DNA of 64,000 nt from Jaminaea rosea (lineage: Eukaryota; Basidiomycota; Exobasidiomycetes; Microstromatales): the NCBI RefSeq assembly GCF_003144245.1, contig NW_020289991.1:62001-126000 (forward strand). The letters run 5' to 3'. A model generated the notes under the pieces. The model was not told the DNA's origin and searched no databases. It worked only from the letters and a program-made list of their open reading frames with translations. Numbering within the stretch: position 1 is the stretch's first letter; every line of letters starts with the position of its first letter. Of the stretch, positions 22,701 to 33,840 are shown piece by piece. The position numbers and the translations under genes were made by a program.

Positions 22701-22900
22701 ATTCGAAGCGTATTCCAAGCTTGATCCTTGTCGAGTGAGCCACACCCACTATACCCGTACCAGACGCTCAGAAGTGGGAGACGTCCTTGGAGCAGCGCGT
22801 GATGCTGATGCCCGCCGACAGGATCGATGAAGCCACGACGAGGCCTATCCCTTGCAGTGCTCCGTCCGGGTCTTTGATGAAGCTCTGATGTCACCTACGT
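19783..22900 (-). mobile_element. LINE copy A: ORF1 tail, endonuclease and degraded reverse transcriptase
   Basis: The most complete copy. The ORF1 tail (22578-21922, with AEWKALVADTTKEWESLW and MRSNVPLFQH) ends in a stop four bases before the ATG of an endonuclease ORF at 21917 (MPTFCTYNVQCLATKD, VVFLQED, HSRALLSYDCGTIITNPSW). Further endonuclease blocks and the SDH-type end (TPNSDHDIFALTFGA) follow to about 21170. The linker and first reverse transcriptase motif (SSTSCVPGVDGLPDAVF) reach 20369. Reverse transcriptase pieces continue in changing frames to 19783 and include REWVAKVLKEANAPSSFC and the catalytic box as LLFAEDLAVM instead of FADD. Several frame changes and an altered catalytic Asp show it is inactive. 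Upstream 22900-22580 has exon-like frames of uncertain origin. Confidence 0.7.
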
Positions 22901-24167
22901 CTCAGCCATGGGTGAGCGGGGTTGACCAACGAAGAGCAATCGGCTACGAGGCTGTTGAGAGGTTTGGCTCGCGAGCACCAGTGCGTGGTGCGTCTCCAAC
23001 ATGTTGATGGCCTGTGCGAAATGAGGGTCGTAGGGTCAATGAGTGGCAGCGAGCTCGTAGTCGATAGCGTTGTACTCACCTTGTGAAGTCAAGCGAAGAG
23101 GCCCACAATGATCCATGCCCTCATGCTAAAGTTTCTGCTCGACATCTTCTTCTCAGCTTGCTTTGCGTGTCCAGCTAGAGAGGTACTCCTCCTTGAAGCT
23201 AAGCTATCGATGAGTGGCTGCGCAGATCACCAGGCCGGCATTGCATGCATGGTGGGGTAGCACCTTCCATCATGCTGAGGTGCGACCATGCTGATTGGTG
23301 ACGTGGTCGTGATGGGTTCCACCTAATAGTCTGGGCTTTGCTCACCACGCCTCTCTTGACCAGCAAGGCCTCCTCAACCGCAACTGGAGCGAGGGAGCTG
23401 GTGATTGCCGCACCAAAGTGGACTTGACGTCCGGGTATAGGGTGAGATGATGTCGAGCGAGGGAGCTACCTCGTCGTAGTGTGGTGTGGTGTGAATTGGT
23501 GTGAATAGACAGGGCCAGGAAGGCGCAGAGAGGCGCCTGCCCAGCCCCTTCGTGGTGTGTGGTGTGCTACGCTCTGCTGAGGTTGAGGTTGAGGCTGCTG
23601 GCTGGAGGGGGGAAAAAGGGAGGAGGATGACGATGGGAGGTGGTGAAAAGTGAGGGGCCCGCTCTTATCTCGTCACGACGACTCTCGAGCAACGTCGACG
23701 TGGAGCCCTCCCACCTCTCGATGCGCCGAACAAAGCGACCTGCCAGCAATCAACACGAGTTGCAGGGCGAATTCCAAGCCGCATCAGCCCTGGACATTCT
23801 TGGAAAGGTTGAGCGGAACACTCATCCCGGGCGCGGAGCGTGGTGATGGCGCATCGGTTCCTGATGGGGTGCGGGCGGGCGAGCGGATGAGTGGTTGTGC
23901 AAGGTCGGGGAGAAAGGAAAGATGAGTGAGCGAGGGACGCAGGCGAGGAACGGTGAGCACGAGCACGAGCCACCTTCAATTTTCGGATTGCTCCGCCTGC
24001 TCCGCCTGGCTGACGGTCTGGTCAAACCTCCCGAACGCATCATCTCGTTTCTGTCATCACTCCTCACGCTCGAAACTTGGGACTGATTAGCATTGCAAGA
24101 GAACGCGGAAGCTCTAACATATTACTGGCGGGCACGGCTACAGCTGTGCCTTCTTTCGCTCTGGCAG
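22901..24167. other. Gene-poor stretch between LINE array and alcohol dehydrogenase
   Basis: No supportable gene. It may hold the 5' part of LINE copy A or older debris, but no domain can be read. Short GTGTGGTGTG-type repeats occur at about 23478-23500 and again near 23553-23570. Confidence 0.35.
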
Positions 24168-25447
24168 TCACTTGCCAGCCTGGTCGTTGATGAGGCAGTA
24201 CCTGAAACGCGCCTTGTTAGCCTCCATATCAACGACTGCCTGATTGGCATCGCTGAGGTTACGCTTCTCGATCATAAAGTTGGGCTTCTTGTCGGCTGCG
24301 AGCTGCAACATCTGCGCAATCTCCTTTGGTCCACCGACGCAAGACCCTCCCATGGCAGCTCCCGTGCTAATAAGCGCTCCAATGGGGATAGGGCAGACGG
24401 GACCGTGAGGGATGGCGATGTTGACAATGTGTCCGCGCGGGCGAAGGCACTTGATGAGGGAAGCGTAGTCCTGCGAGGTGTGGTTGGCCGTGTTGATGAT
24501 GAGGTCGAGGTCCTGCTTGTATTTGCCAAGCAGCTCCTTGCTACCGTCGGCCGTAGAGATGTAGTCGGTCGCACCGAGCTGCATGGCTGCGTCCTTCTTG
24601 GAGGGCGAGTGACCAATGGCAACGACCGTCTCTGCGCCGAGGGCCTTGGCGAAGGCGAGACCAAAGGCGCCAATACCGCCGACACCGACGATGCCGACCT
24701 TCTTGACGTCCTTGGTGCCCGTGCCGTAGCGGTGCAAGGGGGAGAAGATGGTGATACCACCGCACATGAGGGGGGCAGCGATGTGGGACTCGAGACCGTC
24801 GGGGATCTTGACAGCGAAGTGGGCTTCGCCACGCCACTTGAGGGCGTAGCCGCCGAATGAGGGGCCAGAGCCGTTCTTGAACTCGCCGTTGTAGGTGCCG
24901 ACGACGCCGTCCCTGCGCGTAAGAAAGCGAGAAGCACAAAGCATTAGCAGGGGGCGAGGAGCACAAAGGCGGCGAGAAGCAAAACACCGCCTCGTCGCAC
25001 GCCACGCGCACTCACTTGCAGAAGGGCTCCTCGTCCCTCTCGCAGTTGGAGCACTTGTGGCACGAGTCACCCTGAGCTCCAACACCCATACGGTCGCCGA
25101 CCTTGACGCCCTTGACGTTGGCGCCAACGTGGGTGACCTTCCCGACGATCTCGTGGCCAACGACGAGGGGACGCTTAGCCTTACCCCAGCCGTCGGACAT
25201 GGTGGAGAGGTCGGACATGCAAATACCGCAGCATTCGATGTCCCTGTGGCGCGGCGTGGGGGCAAACAGGACTAAGCATTAGCGGGGTGCGCGCAAGAGG
25301 GGATCGCGCCGCGGCGCACACGCACATCTGCAGGTCATCATCCGTCCACTTCTTGGGCTCGTACTGGTCCCAGACCATCTTGCCCTCGATGGACGTCTTG
25401 TCGGGGCAAAGCCATCCGGTGAACTTTTGCTCGGTAGGTGCGGACAT
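24168..25447 (-). CDS. NADP-type zinc alcohol dehydrogenase (ADH6/CAD-like)
   Basis: Three exons (25447-25326, 25243-25016, 24912-24168) encode 364 residues, the usual length of the cinnamyl-alcohol dehydrogenase class. The catalytic zinc site is visible as ECCGICMSD and GHEIVGKV; the structural zinc site is the four-cysteine loop DSCHKCSNCERDEEPFC. The cofactor-binding GVGGIGAFGLAFAKALG follows. Family role: reversible reduction of medium-chain and aromatic aldehydes to alcohols with NADPH, in the cytosol. Both introns (80 and 103 bases) split codons and carry a CTAATGCTT- or CTAATGC-like branch site. The gene is transcribed away from the 26243 gene. The exact substrate cannot be read from the sequence. 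Confidence 0.92.
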
Positions 25448-26242
25448 GTTGGAGTGTGCGTGTGAGTGTGGGTGGTTGTGGATACGAGAAGAAAGTGCGA
25501 TTGTCGTGTGCGCTCACCCTCCTTCTTCTATGTCGCGCGACACACCATCCCCTCCACCCAAGCCCGCACGTTTTTTGGCCATTCCCGGCACGACCGGATG
25601 CCGAGACGTTTGTGGTGCGAGGCGCGAGGCGCGAGGTGCCAGGCGTTTTGGCCGGGTCAGCAAAGAAGGAGAATGCGGGCAAATGCTGACAGAACCGAGT
25701 GGCTTATGACCGGGCGTGTGTCAAACTCTCCGCGAAAGTGTGTGCGGCCGATCGTCGGGCGAGGGCCATGACCTTCGGACTGGGCCACGAGGCCGGCGGT
25801 TCCGAGAGGGCGGGCTTGGTGCGCCATGACGTCGCACCGAGGGGCTCACGCTGACACCGACGCCCACGCCCACGCCCACGCCGCGCTCATCTCCACCTCG
25901 CTCGCGCCGCCCTCGCCTACGGTCTCCTGATCAATCAACAAGCCGCTGCAGGCCAGGCCCTAAACGCAGGGCCCTCGTTCGACGTGAGACCAGGGGGGCC
26001 CTTTACGCGCTCACGCACCGTCTCACCCGCTTATCACACGGTGTGAGCGCCGTGAGGGGCCAAAGATGGAAGCAGCCTCGGTGCAGGCGCAGGCGCAGTG
26101 CGGGGTCTGACTGACGGGCCTGGATCGGGGGGGCCCAATCGATGAGATCAGGATCGATCATTCAACGGCGGCAGCCAAGGCGACATCTTCTCCTTCTCCC
26201 GATACGACGACATTAGATATTCGCAATTCATATTCGCACTCC
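25448..26242. other. Divergent promoter region with a CGCCCA hexamer repeat
   Basis: No gene found. The 795 bases separate the start codons of the dehydrogenase (-) and the 26243 gene (+). A run of four ACGCCC hexamers lies at about 25860-25885, and several GGGGGG and GGGCCC tracts occur. These are possible binding sites; none is a recognised named site. Confidence 0.4.
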
Positions 26243-28854
26243 ATGAGCGGGGACAAGGATGGACGCGATGATGGCGGGGTAGCCTCCCAGCCTCCGCAGC
26301 CTGGACTACATCAATGTGAGTCGAGCGACGTGCGGCGTGCGGCTTGCTGAGAGACGCCTGCGCAGGAGGCGTTTGCACTGACACACCGCGCACACCCCTC
26401 GCAGTGGTCACCCTCCCCTTTGCTCTGCACATCGACCCACTCCCCTCTCTCCACTACCAAGCGGTACCCCGCAACAGCAGCGACGTCTCCCTCCCCTCGA
26501 CGGCAGAGGAGGACCCGCTCGAGCTCGCGCAACCGCACAACTCTGCAATAGGCAACAACCTCCGCCTCCAACCGTTGATCATCCAACCACCCGCCCACGA
26601 CCTGCAGACCATCTCCTACCTCCTCGAGCACTCCCGCGCGACAGAGGCAGTCCCACACTTCGCAGCGCTTCTGCGCCTCCTCGCTGCAGCGGACGATGAC
26701 CCTCACTTCTCAGCACTTATCGACTTCTTCGACGCCCGGTATGACCTGCAGACGGGTCGTCTCGTAGGCGACACCTCCACCGCCCCTCTTCCCACACGTC
26801 GTCCAGGTCGACTAGCCCGTATGGTCTCACGCAAACGTCGCACCTCATCCAACAACAATGGCAACTCAGCATCGCGCCCCTCCTTCTCGCTGGGACAGAG
26901 CGGACACATCCTCTCGCCTACAGCAGAGGGGGACGAGCTGGCCGTATCACTCGACGACGACACGATGAGTCTGGCAGAGGAGATTATGCGTGCTCGCTCG
27001 CATAGCGGAGGAGGCGCAGCGGCCGGGAGGACGGCACCACAGCTAGTCGTAGGGGCGGCTGCGAATCGCAGCGTCATCTTCCCTGTGAGGTTGGACCTGC
27101 ACAATGCGGGGAAAGGCTTGTGTCCACCGCCGCCTGCGCCCATCTTGTCGCGGGGTCGAGGAGCGAGTGAGAGCAGCGGGGTGCGCGCCAGCGAGGGGAG
27201 CGGGCTGCGTCGCATCCTCTCGCCAGGCTCAGACCACTCATCGCACGATGATTCGCACGATTTGACAAGGCAGACCAGCAGCGGCACCGCCGAGTCGAAG
27301 CATCGCCGCAGCTCCACGCTGCAACGCATCCTCAGCAGCCGTCGCAAGTCCCGCCGCCGCGATCCCAGCAATGGCAGCGCAGTCAGCGTCGAGAGCGATG
27401 CACCTCCTGTCCCTCCCATCCCATCGAGCCCAATCGAGGACAGCATGGCGGCTCTCAGCTTCGACTCGGCGGGCAATCCACTCAGCCCACTAGGCCAAGG
27501 CGATTCATTCGACCCCGTCTTCCTCTCCTCGGACGAAGGGCACGGTGGAGCTTTTCTCCCCGCAACGAAGGACGGCCTCAACAACGAATGGGCGGGGAGC
27601 GCGAGTGGGTCACCCGATTTCCTCACCCTCCTCCGCCAAGCATCAGAAACGGCTCTCAGCCTTCCGTCCTCCGCTGCCTCACCCTCCTCACCGAGCGCGA
27701 AAGCCAAGGGCAAACAGTCCGCAGAACCCGGCCTCGAAGCTTCGCATCGCCCGCCTTCCACCAAGTCCAGCCAACACGACGATGATGCCGAGTTCGAGGA
27801 CAACATCTTCTCCAAGTGCGCGCGAGGGGAGACGACCGAAGAGGAAGAGCTCTGGTGGCCTGCAGGTGCCACAGACCCGCTCCCACTCGCCATCTTATCT
27901 GCTTTGGCACCGGCATTTGGGTGGGGAGGGGTGTTCGAGCTTTGCTACGGGCCAGGGTCGCCAGGCCACGCCTCCAAGCAGCTCAGAGCCTTGGGGCTGG
28001 CAGCTGCGCAGGCTAATGGCCGCGAGACGCAAAGTGAAGACACGTCTACCCACGCGCGCACGTTCGCCGACTGGCAGCGTCTCCTCTCCAGCATGAGTCG
28101 CTGGGTCGAGCTCTACGAGATGACGCGTATACGCGGCGGTCTCTCGCGCGAGATCGGTCTAGACCTTCCCGCCGAGACGACCACGCCATCCCCCTCCCCA
28201 TCATCGGCGCCCGCGCAATACACCCTCACCTCCTCCATCCCCTCCTCCGTAGTCCACGACGCCACAACCCGCTCCCACGCATATCGCCGTCGCATGGGCA
28301 TACCGGACGGCCTCCCCTGCCAGCCGGACGGCTTTGAGCCAGGCGACTATCGTTGGTCGCGTCAGAAGTTAGGCTCAGCGAGCGTAGCAACGGCCACGAC
28401 GCTCTCTGCCGCCTCTCTCGCGCATTACTTCTCGGCGATGGCACGTGAGCCCTGGGTGTACGAAGCCGCATGGGAGCTCGACTATCTCGAGGCACTTGTG
28501 CTCAAGAATCCAGTCATCGCTGAGCGATTCCCACCGCCAGGGGCCAGAGCGGTCACCGCTTTGCCGGCGCCGGAACCGCCTAGCCCGGGGGACGATCGGC
28601 AGCACCTTCTCCCGCGGGCTTGTCCCAACCCCACGTCCTCCGGATGTATGGAGGTGCAAGCTTGGCGCGAGTGGCTACAAGGGTTGGAGGCGGGGAATGT
28701 CGTTACGCCAGTGGTCTCGGTGCAGGCTTGGTGGACATGCATTGCGCTTTTGAACGAAGCAGTGCCACAGGGCCTGGAGGTGCAGATCTTGGGTGGGGGA
28801 GAGGATTGGCGAGAGGTGCGCGTGGGAGAGGGGGAAAGGGGCGTTTATATCTAG
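26243..28854 (+). CDS. Fungal protein of unknown function, 840 residues
   Basis: I do not recognise this family. A short first exon (26243-26315: MSGDKDGRDDGGVASQPPQP...) joins across an 89-base intron to 26405-28854. The first 150 residues include a compact helical region (HDLQTISYLLEHSRATEAVP, FSALIDFFDARYDLQTGRLV). A long Ser/Arg/Pro-rich disordered middle follows. The C-terminal third is well ordered, with WWPAGATDPLPLAILSALAP, FGWGGVFELCYGPGSPG, HAYRRRMGIPDGLPCQPDG, REPWVYEAAWELDYLEALV and a Trp-rich end (QAWREWLQGL, VQAWWTCIALLNEA). No signal peptide, membrane span or catalytic motif was seen. Ordered ends around a disordered centre suggest a conserved cytosolic scaffold. Confidence 0.7.
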
Positions 28855-29140
28855 GCGTGCGACGTGCGTGCGACGTGCGTGCGCCATGTGTACTACGTTG
28901 TCGCGGAGTCGCAGATGCAATATGAGATACCCTGACGTTGTACGTACCGCGATGCGTTGCGACCCGCTCGGGATGAAGAGACGGCCCGGCGCGGCCTCCA
29001 CCCCCGCGGGCACTTGCAAGACGCCGGCGGTTGAGCCAGTCCAACTTTCTTTCTTTTGCTCCTTTTCCCACGCACGGCGCGCACGTCCACCTCGTTCTAC
29101 ACCACAAAGTACGCCTCATCTCATCTCACGCATCGCCACC

Positions 29141-30605
29141 ATGGTCTTCGGCTTTGGCTGGCAAAAGCACTACACCCTCACGCAGATCCCAGACTTGAGT
29201 GGAAAGGTCGCCGTGGTCACCGGCGCGAATAGCGGGCTGGGATTGGAGGTCAGCAAGCAGTTGGCTTTGAGTGGTGCCAAGGTGTGAGTGAGCGCGACGT
29301 GGCTGCCAGACCAAGCTCTCGCTGAACTCACGCCTCGCGCCTCGCGCCGCAGCTTCCTCGGCGTCCGCAACCATGCCAAGGGCGCCAACGCCAAGCAGCA
29401 GATCGATGCCGCACTCGCGGATCCGTCATTGCGCCGTCATCAAGGCGGAAGCGCTGAGCTCCTCGCCGAGGACGTGAGCTTGGAGCTCTCTGACGTGGCC
29501 AAAGTCAAGGTGTGGGCTGAGCGAGTCAAGGTGAGACGGCGGTGTGCACACTAAACAGTCTTCTCTTCACTCGACGCTGACATCCGCGCGTCCAGTCTTC
29601 CACCTCCCGCCTGGACATCCTCGTCTGTGGCGCGGCCATAGTCCCCTCCTCCTTCTCCCTCGCCCCCACGACCCCAAACCACGAGCTCACCTACTCGACG
29701 AACCACCTCGGCCACTTCTTCCTCGTCTCTCAGCTCCTCCCCCTCCTACGCAACACGGCAGCCACACCAGGCGCAGATGTGCGCATCGTCATCGTGGCGG
29801 CAGATGTGACCGCTCACGTGGACACGCTCGGTCTCGTAGGCGACCGCAATTGGCTGCTCGACCAGCCTACCATTGACTCGGGTCGCGGCTGGTCACGCCT
29901 GAATGCCTACGCTCGCACCAAGATGTGCAATGTCCTGTTTGCTCGTCGCCTAGCCGCCCTCACTCGAGAGGTAGAGGGGTTGCGCACTAACACTCTACAC
30001 GCGGGCGTCTTCTTCTCCGACATCTTCTTTGCAGACGGACATCAGCGCGACCATGGCGCTGAAGTGGGCATGTGGGAGCGATGGACCAAGGGAGCGGCCA
30101 AGGCCGTGGGTGGGGCGATTGCGGTGAGTAGCGTGCGCGGCGAGGGGCAAGGGGCGAGGTATTTCGGTGGCGACAAGAGGCGCTAACATGAGATCGAAAC
30201 GCCCTAACGCACGTCCTAACGCACGCGCGCACGCACGCGCGCGCACAGATGAGCCCAGAAGAATCCGGCCTTACAACGCTATTCGCTGCAACATCGAGCG
30301 AGATCCAGGAGAAGGATTATCGTGGCGAATTGTGAGTGCACCGCCCCCGAGCGGGATCGCTAGCATCGAAGCTGATCGCTTCGGCCCTCGCGTGATCGCG
30401 CCGCCACGCCAGCTTTACGCCGTACGGCATTCTCTCCACCTCGAAGCTCTGCAAGCTCTGTCTCGATGATAGCGTTGCAGAGGAGCTGTGGACAAAGTCT
30501 ATCCAACAACTCAAGGCCGCCGGTGAACACGAAGTCTTCGCTGATCTCGCTGCGTCGTCGACAGATAAGCCTGCGCCCTCCACCACTCCCTCCCCACCAA
30601 CTTGA
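29141..30605 (+). CDS. Short-chain dehydrogenase/reductase
   Basis: Five exons (29141-29283, 29353-29530, 29596-30123, 30249-30331, 30413-30605) encode 374 residues. The cofactor motif TGANSGLG is at residues 28-35, LDILVCGAAI replaces the usual NNAG segment, TNHLGHFFL carries the helix-4 Asn, and YARTK is the Tyr-x3-Lys active-site pair. The C-terminus (YRGEFFTPYGILSTSKLCKL, EELWTKSIQQL) matches fungal retinol-dehydrogenase-like members. One oddity: where family members carry VSS, this protein reads IVAADVTAH, so the catalytic Ser seems absent. The enzyme may use a nearby Thr or have lost normal activity. The substrate is unknown. All exon joins keep frame. Confidence 0.85.
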
Positions 30606-31341
30606 TATCGTCGGCGCTCTTTCGCTCGCAATGAATAAGCAACGGGTGAGGCGTTTGCACATTGCGTGTCTTCCAAGTCGTTGGGAAGCTTCTTTGCAGC
30701 ACAACAGTCCGGCTAGAAACACCCAGATCACACGATAGCGTGAACAGCCCATCAGTACCTAATCGACGCACCCTGGCGTAGCAGCGACGCGCGAGGGTAT
30801 TACCGTATCACGCCCCGGCGCCGCCCGCGCACGTCCACTTGGCCTCCCGCTCTGCTCGCCCGCCGCGGCCTTTTGTTTGCTTCTCGCATAGCCGTGATGC
30901 ATATTGCGCCCTACCTGCGTCTCCAACCTCCGGCCCCACATCCTCGCTCCTTCACACCTCTCCTCTCGCTGCGCCACATCCGGCTTAGCCGGTCGGCTGA
31001 CCGCCGGATGAGCTCTTCTTCCGGCCGCGCGCACGCACGCACGCACGCAAGTACGCGAAGAAGAAGCACACAAGCACGCGCAAAGATATCGGCCTCGTCG
31101 CCGTCGATCGCTGCCACTTGCCCCATCGAGTAGCGCGATGTGTTCGCACGCTAACGTAGCGAGGTGAGCGTGGCCGTGCCGTGGCCGCCTGCTCTTCGAC
31201 CCCCGTTGCCCCGCTCACCGCGACGAGTAGGCAACGATAAGGCGTTGCAAGCGCGTATAAAAGTGCGAGAGACGATGTGACGTGGTCCAGTGCCCCCTCA
31301 TCATCACCTCTCCCTTCTACCCCTACCCTCCTCGCGCCACG
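30606..31341. other. Intergenic, promoter of the sedolisin gene
   Basis: No gene found. Repeats of CGCACGCA occur at about 31028-31050. The right end holds the TATA box described separately. Confidence 0.4.
31256..31262 (+). promoter_or_regulatory. TATA box of the sedolisin gene
   Basis: TATAAAA lies 80 bases upstream of the start codon of the secreted protease. The spacing fits a TATA box with a short leader, typical of strongly regulated fungal genes. Confidence 0.6.
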
Positions 31342-33672
31342 ATGCGAGTCCACCTCGCCCTCCTCACGTTCCTTTCAGCCACGGCCCTCGCCCTCCCCTC
31401 TTCCCGCCTCACCACCCGCGATGAGGATCACGTCGTTCACGAGCGACGCAACGCCCTCCCGCAGGGCTGGGTGAAGCGCGACCGCCTCTCGCCTCACTTC
31501 GAGATTCCCGTGTCAATCGCCCTCAAGCAGCAGAACCTAGACAGGATTCAAGAGTACCTCGAAGAGGTGTCGCACCCCGACAGCAAGGCCTTTGGACAGG
31601 TGAGCGGGCGTGAAGACCCCGATTCTCCACGCTCTGACTCGTCTGCTGACTGTCTTGCGTTGACTCGCCTCACGCGCAGCACTGGGACGCCGCTCGAGTC
31701 GCCTCTACGTTCGCCCCCTCGCAAGAGACCGTCTCAAGCGTCTCGGATTGGATGACCTTGCATGGCATTGGATCGACGCGCATCTCACCCTCCGTATCTC
31801 GCGGTTGGCTCAACGTACGCCTCTCTGCAGCAGAGGCTGAGCGACTGTTGCGCACGACGTTCCACGAGTACGAGCACGCCGACTCGGGCATTGTCACCGT
31901 AGGCACCGATGAGTACCACGTGCCGGCAAGGCTTGTAGAGCACATCGTGCGTAAGCCCGAAAGATTCACAATGCCTTGCGCGCCCTGACAACTTGCTCCC
32001 TCTCGCACACCTCGCCAGGATTTCATCACCCCCACGCTCCACTTCGACGCCAAGGTCAAGCGCGACAACAGCGGCAACCTCGACTCCTCCCTCCAACGCC
32101 GTGGCGCCCACCCTCACCCCTCGCCCAACCACCCTGCCCCCAACCACGCTCCCCGCGTTGTCGGCATCGGCAAGTCACTCGGTTACCCCGGCCAGTCCAC
32201 CTCCGAGCCCAAATTTGTCCCCCTCGCCCCACTCCCCGACGGCCACCCGCACCCCATCGTCAATGACTTGAAGAACTGCTCAAACTCCATCGTTCCCATC
32301 TGCTTGCGCGCCCTCTATGGCCTGCCGAAGCTTGAGGGAGAAGCCAAGATTCAGGATGGGCTGGGCATTGTCGAGTACACCCCGCAGGCTTACCGCCAAG
32401 AAGACCTGAGCTACTTCTTCAGCCAGTATGCAAAGGGCTTGAAGTACACAAAGCCCAAGGTCGTCTCAATTGACGGCGGCTACGCGCAGACGGTGAATCG
32501 TGAGTGTGCGCTCGCGTCGGGCGTCATTGTACGGAATCATGGCGATTGACCTCATCGCTGTGCCCCGCACAGAATCATTCGAGTACAATGGCGAGTCAAA
32601 CCTCGACCTCGAATACGCTATGGCCCTCGCCGAGACCCAGGTGAGCGGGCGACCTGGCTCCTCTCAACCTCGCTCTCCCCGCTAACCCTGCCTCTTATGG
32701 CGCCCGCAGACGACCCTCTACCAAGTCGGCGACCCCATTGAATCCGCCTCCTTCTCCGACTTCCTCGACGCCCTCGACGGCTCCTTCTGTGCCAACGACG
32801 ACCCTAGCCAGGACGCCGTTTACCCTGACAACTCGACGGACCCCCTCGCCTACAAGGGCCCCAAGCAGTGCGGTGGCATCGCAGCCACTAAGGTCATCTC
32901 GACCTCGTACGGCTACAACGAGGCGGACCTGACCCCTCTCTACGAGCAACGCCAATGCAACGAGTACGCCAAGATCGCCCTGCAAGGCGTCAGTTTCTTC
33001 TTCTCCTCCGGCGACTACGGTGTCAGTGGGAATAATGGGCAGTGCATTTCTTTCACCAATTCATCGGAGTATATCGACCAGTCGCAGGGGGGTCGTTTCA
33101 ACCCCAGCTTCCCCTCTACGTGCCCCTACATCACGTCCGTAGGAGCCACGCAGATCAAGCCGGGAAAGACGGTCAATGATCCAGAGGAGGCTTGCGAGAC
33201 AACCATCTACTCGGGTGGAGGCTTCTCCAACGTCTTCTCCATCCCAGACTACCAGAAGAGTGCCGTCGGCACGTACCTCTCTCAACATCGCCCTTCCTAC
33301 CAGTCGCCCAGAGTCTACAACGGTACGGGAACGTCGCGCGCCTTCCCGGACATCTCAGCCAACGGAGCAAAGTATCTCGTACGCGTTGATGGACAGTACG
33401 CTCACGTCTTCGGCACCTCAGCTTCAGCGCCAGTGGTCGCGGCCATCTTCTCTCGGATTAACGAGGAGCGTGCCCGCATCGGTAAGGGGCCCGTGGGCTT
33501 CGTCAATCCGACGCTCTACGCCCACCCAGAGGTGCTCAAGGACATCACTGAGGGTGGGAATCAGGGATGCAACACGCCTGGATTTACGGCTGTTCGAGGG
33601 TGGGACCCCGTGACGGGACTGGGCACACCAGACTACAAGAAACTGCTCAAGCTTTACACTTCGTTGCCATAG
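31342..33672 (+). CDS. Secreted sedolisin (tripeptidyl-peptidase, family S53)
   Basis: Five exons (31342-31599, 31680-31946, 32019-32499, 32573-32640, 32710-33672) encode 678 residues. A signal peptide (MRVHLALLTFLSATALALP) is followed by a pro-kumamolisin activation domain to about residue 190. A His/Pro-rich linker leads into the S53 catalytic domain. Catalytic residues are visible: Glu and Asp in GESNLDLEYA (about 342 and 346), the oxyanion Asp in SSGDYGVSG (about 458) and the nucleophile Ser in FGTSASAP (about 594). The C-terminal calcium-site region (PVTGLGTPDY) is present. Family role: acid-active removal of tripeptides from the N-terminus of extracellular proteins. It is somewhat longer than many fungal members because of the linker. 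Confidence 0.93.
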
Positions 33673-33840
33673 GCGCGTGTGCCTCTGAGTTGGGACGCTT
33701 TGATACCTCTTTCCTTCTCATGTAGACTCCCCCTTTCATGGACAAGCATTGCACATGCCTCTCAATGGATCGCAGATTGTTCGCATTTTTGACGACGAGT
33801 GTAGTAGGTAGTATAAAGATCGTCCCCCCGATCTCGCCCG

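Noticed and set aside
24093-24860. Plus-strand open frame of 255 codons
   Set aside because: It lies entirely antisense to the conserved alcohol dehydrogenase exon; high GC and codon bias create long antisense frames. No domain is seen.
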